From an uncultured Mucispirillum sp. (lineage in GTDB: Bacteria > Chrysiogenota > Deferribacteres > Deferribacterales > Mucispirillaceae): a stretch of 9,872 nt of DNA. How positions within the stretch are numbered: the stretch's first letter is position 1; each line of letters opens with the position of its first letter. The position numbers were made by a program, and so were the translations under genes. The stretch is from assembly GCA_945947845.1 (NCBI GenBank), contig CAMEZN010000036.1, positions 1-9,872 of the forward strand, written 5' to 3'. Below the pieces are notes generated by a model, which was not told the origin of the DNA, did no database searches, and saw only the letters and a program-made list of their open reading frames with translations. Below are positions 6,900-9,872 of the stretch, in pieces.

Positions 6900-9872
6900 A
6901 TATAATAATCTGGCATTAGAAGCATCAGCTGGCACAGGTAAAACTTTTCAGCTTGCTATGCGGGTTGCAGGTATGCTTTTAACTGGTGCTGCTCCAAGAG
7001 ATATTTTATGCCTTACCTTCACAAAAAAAGCTACTGCGGAAATGAAAGAACGGATTATAAAATTTATAAACGGCTTTGCAGAAGGCACAGCAGATAAAAG
7101 TGAGTATGAATTTATTACCCCGCTTATGAAAAAATATGCAGAAAAATTAAATGAGCCTTTTGATGATAATTTTATTCAATTAAAAGCTCAATCAGCAAGG
7201 GATAATCTTTTCAGCCATTTTTCTGAATTAAATATAAAAACAATAGATTCTTTTAACAATACAATTTTAAGAATATTTCCTTTTGAGGCAGGTTTTCGCC
7301 CTGATTTTGATATTCAAAGCGATGAAGAAACTACTCAAATTAAAAAAACTGCATTTTATAACCTGATTTCAGAAGTGCTGCATGATAATAAGTGGAAACA
7401 GATGCTTGATAATATTTACCACATTTTAGATGTGCAGACAGTTATGTTTATCCCTGCTCTGCAAAAATATGCAGACTATGTAGTTGATAATATTTTAAAA
7501 CTTGAAAATGCAGTAAATAATGCACCAGCATTGGAAAGTATTATAACTATGACTTCAAATGCCTTAAAAATACAGGAAGAAATATTTAAATTATGCCAGC
7601 AGTTTAAAAATACCTTTGAGCTGGACAGCCTAAAAGTTAACCAGATGAAAGCTGTTGCAAAGCTTGATAATAATAATGTTAAAGAAATATCACAGCTTCC
7701 ATTTTTTGCTGGTAAATTAGATGAAGCTGCTAATTTTAAAGATAAATATGATTTTACTCAAAAACAGTATACTATTCGTGATAATATTTTTAACAAACTG
7801 CAAGAATACTGGCTTTTATATGGCGAAATTATTACAAGCCTTTCATTAAATTTAGGTAAATATCTTAATGAAAAAATGAATATTTTAAAGAAAGAAGAAA
7901 ATATGCTTACATACAGCGACATAAGTAATGCTGTATATTATATGCTTGCAGCAGATAACTGTAAAATAGATAAAGAATACCTTTATTTCAGGCTTGACGG
8001 CAGAATAAATCATTTATTAATAGATGAATTTCAAGATACATCTATTTCTCAATGGCTTACATTAAAACCATTAGCAGAAGAAGCAATGGCAGGATTAGGA
8101 CAACATGACAAAGTGGGAAGTTTTTTCTATGTTGGAGACCCAAAACAAAATATTTACCGTTTCCGTGGCGGCAGTTCTTCTCTTTTCAGACTGCTTTTGC
8201 AGGAATATAAAGATAAGCTTTCGTATAAAACTCTTGATATAAATTACAGAAGCGGGAAAAATATTGTAGATATAGTTAATAAAATATCAAATGACATATA
8301 TAAACAGTATGGTGATAGTTTTGCAATTTTTAACATAGACCAAAAAGCATATAAAGAAAACGGTGAGGGATATGTGGAAATAACCCATGCACCCGATAAA
8401 AAAGAGAAAGAACAAGATGCTTATTATTTAACATACTGTCTTGATAAAATTGAAATGTGTATAAAAAACGGCTGGCAGTATAAAGATATTGCAATACTGA
8501 CAGTTTCCAATAATCATGGTAAAGAAATCATTGACTATCTTGAAGAATATAATATACCTGTGCAGGCAGAAACTTCTGCCACCTTAACCAGCTCCCCTGT
8601 ATTTAATATTATTATGGCTTTGGCAGAATTTATTGAAACTGATGATGATTATGCTTTTTTTCAATATCTTTATACTGCTCCAAAAGCTGCACAAAATAAT
8701 ATTATGCAGGATAAAAATTTATTTATGGCTGAAAAAACAAGAATAAAAAATATACTAAATAATATTGAAGGGCTTTCTATATTTGATAAACTGCTTTATC
8801 TTTCTAACAAGCTTGATTTACAAAGCAGATTTAATTCAAGCCCTGATTATTATATGTGCTTTGATGTTATTTCAAAAACAGCAGCAAATGAAACAAATAT
8901 CTATGACTTTAAAAAGGCAGTTTATAAAGCAGCTTCAAGCGAACAGGCTCTTTCTGCTGCTCAAAAAAATGCTGTTACTGTTATGACTATCCATAAATCA
9001 AAAGGCTTGCAGTTTAATGTGGTTATTCTGCCAAATTTAGATAGAGAAATAAGCATAAATGCAGCCCATTCTGCATTATTTATTGCTGATAATAATGTAT
9101 TTGGTAATTCTAAATTATGCAGTGTATATTCTAAAACACAATATCCGTATATTATAGATACAGAAGCAGAAAAATATATGAATAATGAAAATATGCTTAT
9201 ACTCCAAGACAGCATTAATATGCTTTATGTTGCTATGACAAGGGCAGAAAAAGCACTTTTTATTAATGCTGTAATGCATAAAAAAGATACTTTATCAAAA
9301 ATCTCACATATTATTGGCTATTTTTTCCCTGAAAAAGTGCAGCTTGGCAGTCTTAAAGCTGAACCTAAAAAGGAAAAAGAACAAATAAAAACAATAGATA
9401 TTAATATAAATATTGATAAACCTAAAAAACTAATTGATACAAAAGCATTTTACAGCAGAAAAGAAGATATTACTCATGATTACATATCAGCCCTTGCTGG
9501 CTCATGCCTGCATGCAGGGCTTTTTATGCTGGAATACGGAAATGAAGAAACTATATCTCTGGCAGAAAAAAGTATGTATGCAGCATACGGCTCTTTATTA
9601 GATGAAAAAACTTTCAATGTTATCAAAAAATACCTGCATACAGTATATAACAATAAGCACTGGCAGCAGCTTTTTATGGGGCGTGTATTTAAAGAAAGAA
9701 GAATAGGAAAAGATAATAATCTTTATTCAGTAGATATTTACAGCGAAATGAAAGATAAAATTATTATTATGGACTATAAAACTGGTGCAGTAAACGATGA
9801 AATATTCGAAAAATATAAAAAACAGCTGTTTAAGTATGCAGATATACTTAAAACTATTTATAATAAAGATAC
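6880..9872 (+). CDS. addA: AddA-type UvrD-family helicase-nuclease, 997 codons, C-terminus outside window
   Basis: AddA is the ATP-driven 3'-5' helicase and second nuclease subunit of the double-strand-break resection enzyme. The frame runs without a stop from ATG 6880 to the window edge. SF1A motifs are complete and in order: Walker A ASAGTGKT (Lys21), LTFTKKATAEM (motif Ia), Walker B DEFQDT (382-387), GDPKQNIYRFRGG (from 419), INYRS (motif IV), TIHKSKGLQF (His705, motif V) and YVAMTRAEK (Arg788, motif VI). A RecB-type nuclease domain follows, with GSCLH (His878), Asp952, MDYKTG (Asp965, Lys967) and QLFKY (Gln982, Tyr986); only its end is cut by the window. Motif I with motif Ia reads like Campylobacterota AddA. 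The start is supported by GGAGG (6871-6875) 4 nt upstream. The gene begins inside addB, so translation is probably coupled. RecB is the alternative, but the adjacent AddB favours AddA. Confidence 0.95.
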   Translation, partial: MASSINKYNNLALEASAGTGKTFQLAMRVAGMLLTGAAPRDILCLTFTKKATAEMKERIIKFINGFAEGTADKSEYEFITPLMKKYAEKLNEPFDDNFIQLKAQSARDNLFSHFSELNIKTIDSFNNTILRIFPFEAGFRPDFDIQSDEETTQIKKTAFYNLISEVLHDNKWKQMLDNIYHILDVQTVMFIPALQKYADYVVDNILKLENAVNNAPALESIITMTSNALKIQEEIFKLCQQFKNTFELDSLKVNQMKAVAKLDNNNVKEISQLPFFAGKLDEAANFKDKYDFTQKQYTIRDNIFNKLQEYWLLYGEIITSLSLNLGKYLNEKMNILKKEENMLTYSDISNAVYYMLAADNCKIDKEYLYFRLDGRINHLLIDEFQDTSISQWLTLKPLAEEAMAGLGQHDKVGSFFYVGDPKQNIYRFRGGSSSLFRLLLQEYKDKLSYKTLDINYRSGKNIVDIVNKISNDIYKQYGDSFAIFNIDQKAYKENGEGYVEITHAPDKKEKEQDAYYLTYCLDKIEMCIKNGWQYKDIAILTVSNNHGKEIIDYLEEYNIPVQAETSATLTSSPVFNIIMALAEFIETDDDYAFFQYLYTAPKAAQNNIMQDKNLFMAEKTRIKNILNNIEGLSIFDKLLYLSNKLDLQSRFNSSPDYYMCFDVISKTAANETNIYDFKKAVYKAASSEQALSAAQKNAVTVMTIHKSKGLQFNVVILPNLDREISINAAHSALFIADNNVFGNSKLCSVYSKTQYPYIIDTEAEKYMNNENMLILQDSINMLYVAMTRAEKALFINAVMHKKDTLSKISHIIGYFFPEKVQLGSLKAEPKKEKEQIKTIDININIDKPKKLIDTKAFYSRKEDITHDYISALAGSCLHAGLFMLEYGNEETISLAEKSMYAAYGSLLDEKTFNVIKKYLHTVYNNKHWQQLFMGRVFKERRIGKDNNLYSVDIYSEMKDKIIIMDYKTGAVNDEIFEKYKKQLFKYADILKTIYNKD

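Noticed and set aside
8765..9215. Plus-strand +1-frame ORF (8765-8986) and minus-strand ORF (8961-9215) within addA
   Set aside because: Both overlap the addA frame, which carries helicase motifs V and VI here. They are shadow frames.

Overview
The window is AT-rich bacterial DNA (roughly 30% G+C by eye) with short gaps between genes, AGGAG-type ribosome binding sites, and strong AAA/ATA/AGA/TTA codon preference. It holds no mobile element, CRISPR array, tRNA or rRNA. The gene content suggests a low-GC Gram-negative bacterium: a lipoprotein with a standard lipobox, an oligopeptidase A-type M3 peptidase, and an addB-addA pair whose AddA N-terminus reads like the Campylobacterota type. The HtpG sequence looks more like Deferribacterota or delta-proteobacterial forms. 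A host-associated Deferribacterota (Mucispirillum-like) or a campylobacterote are my best guesses. This is inference from memory of the families, not a search.

Layout. Bases 1-1065 (minus strand) are the first 355 codons of htpG (Hsp90), which runs off the left edge. Its promoter overlaps a near-perfect CIRCE operator, so heat-shock control by HrcA is expected. After a 257-bp divergent gap, two plus-strand genes sit 9 bp apart: an unrecognised lipoprotein (1323-2177) and an oligopeptidase A-type M3 zinc metallopeptidase (2187-4133), followed by a strong hairpin. After a 142-bp gap come addB (4276-6899, broken into two reading frames) and addA (6880 to beyond the right edge, overlapping addB by 20 bp). 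These two encode the subunits of an AddAB/RecBCD-type helicase-nuclease that processes double-strand breaks for recombination.

The main point of interest is in addB. The N-terminal ORF stops at 5101-5103, and the nuclease-bearing remainder continues in the -1 frame. The crossover lies exactly on A_AAA_AAG (5085-5091), the heptamer used for programmed -1 frameshifting in E. coli dnaX. A -1 slip there restores a continuous 874-residue AddB with an intact nuclease core and all four Fe-S cysteines. It may be programmed frameshifting, a one-base loss from an A7 run (a real mutation or a phase-variable tract), or a sequencing error. The sequence alone cannot decide. No strong stimulatory element is visible beside the heptamer, so I keep all three open.
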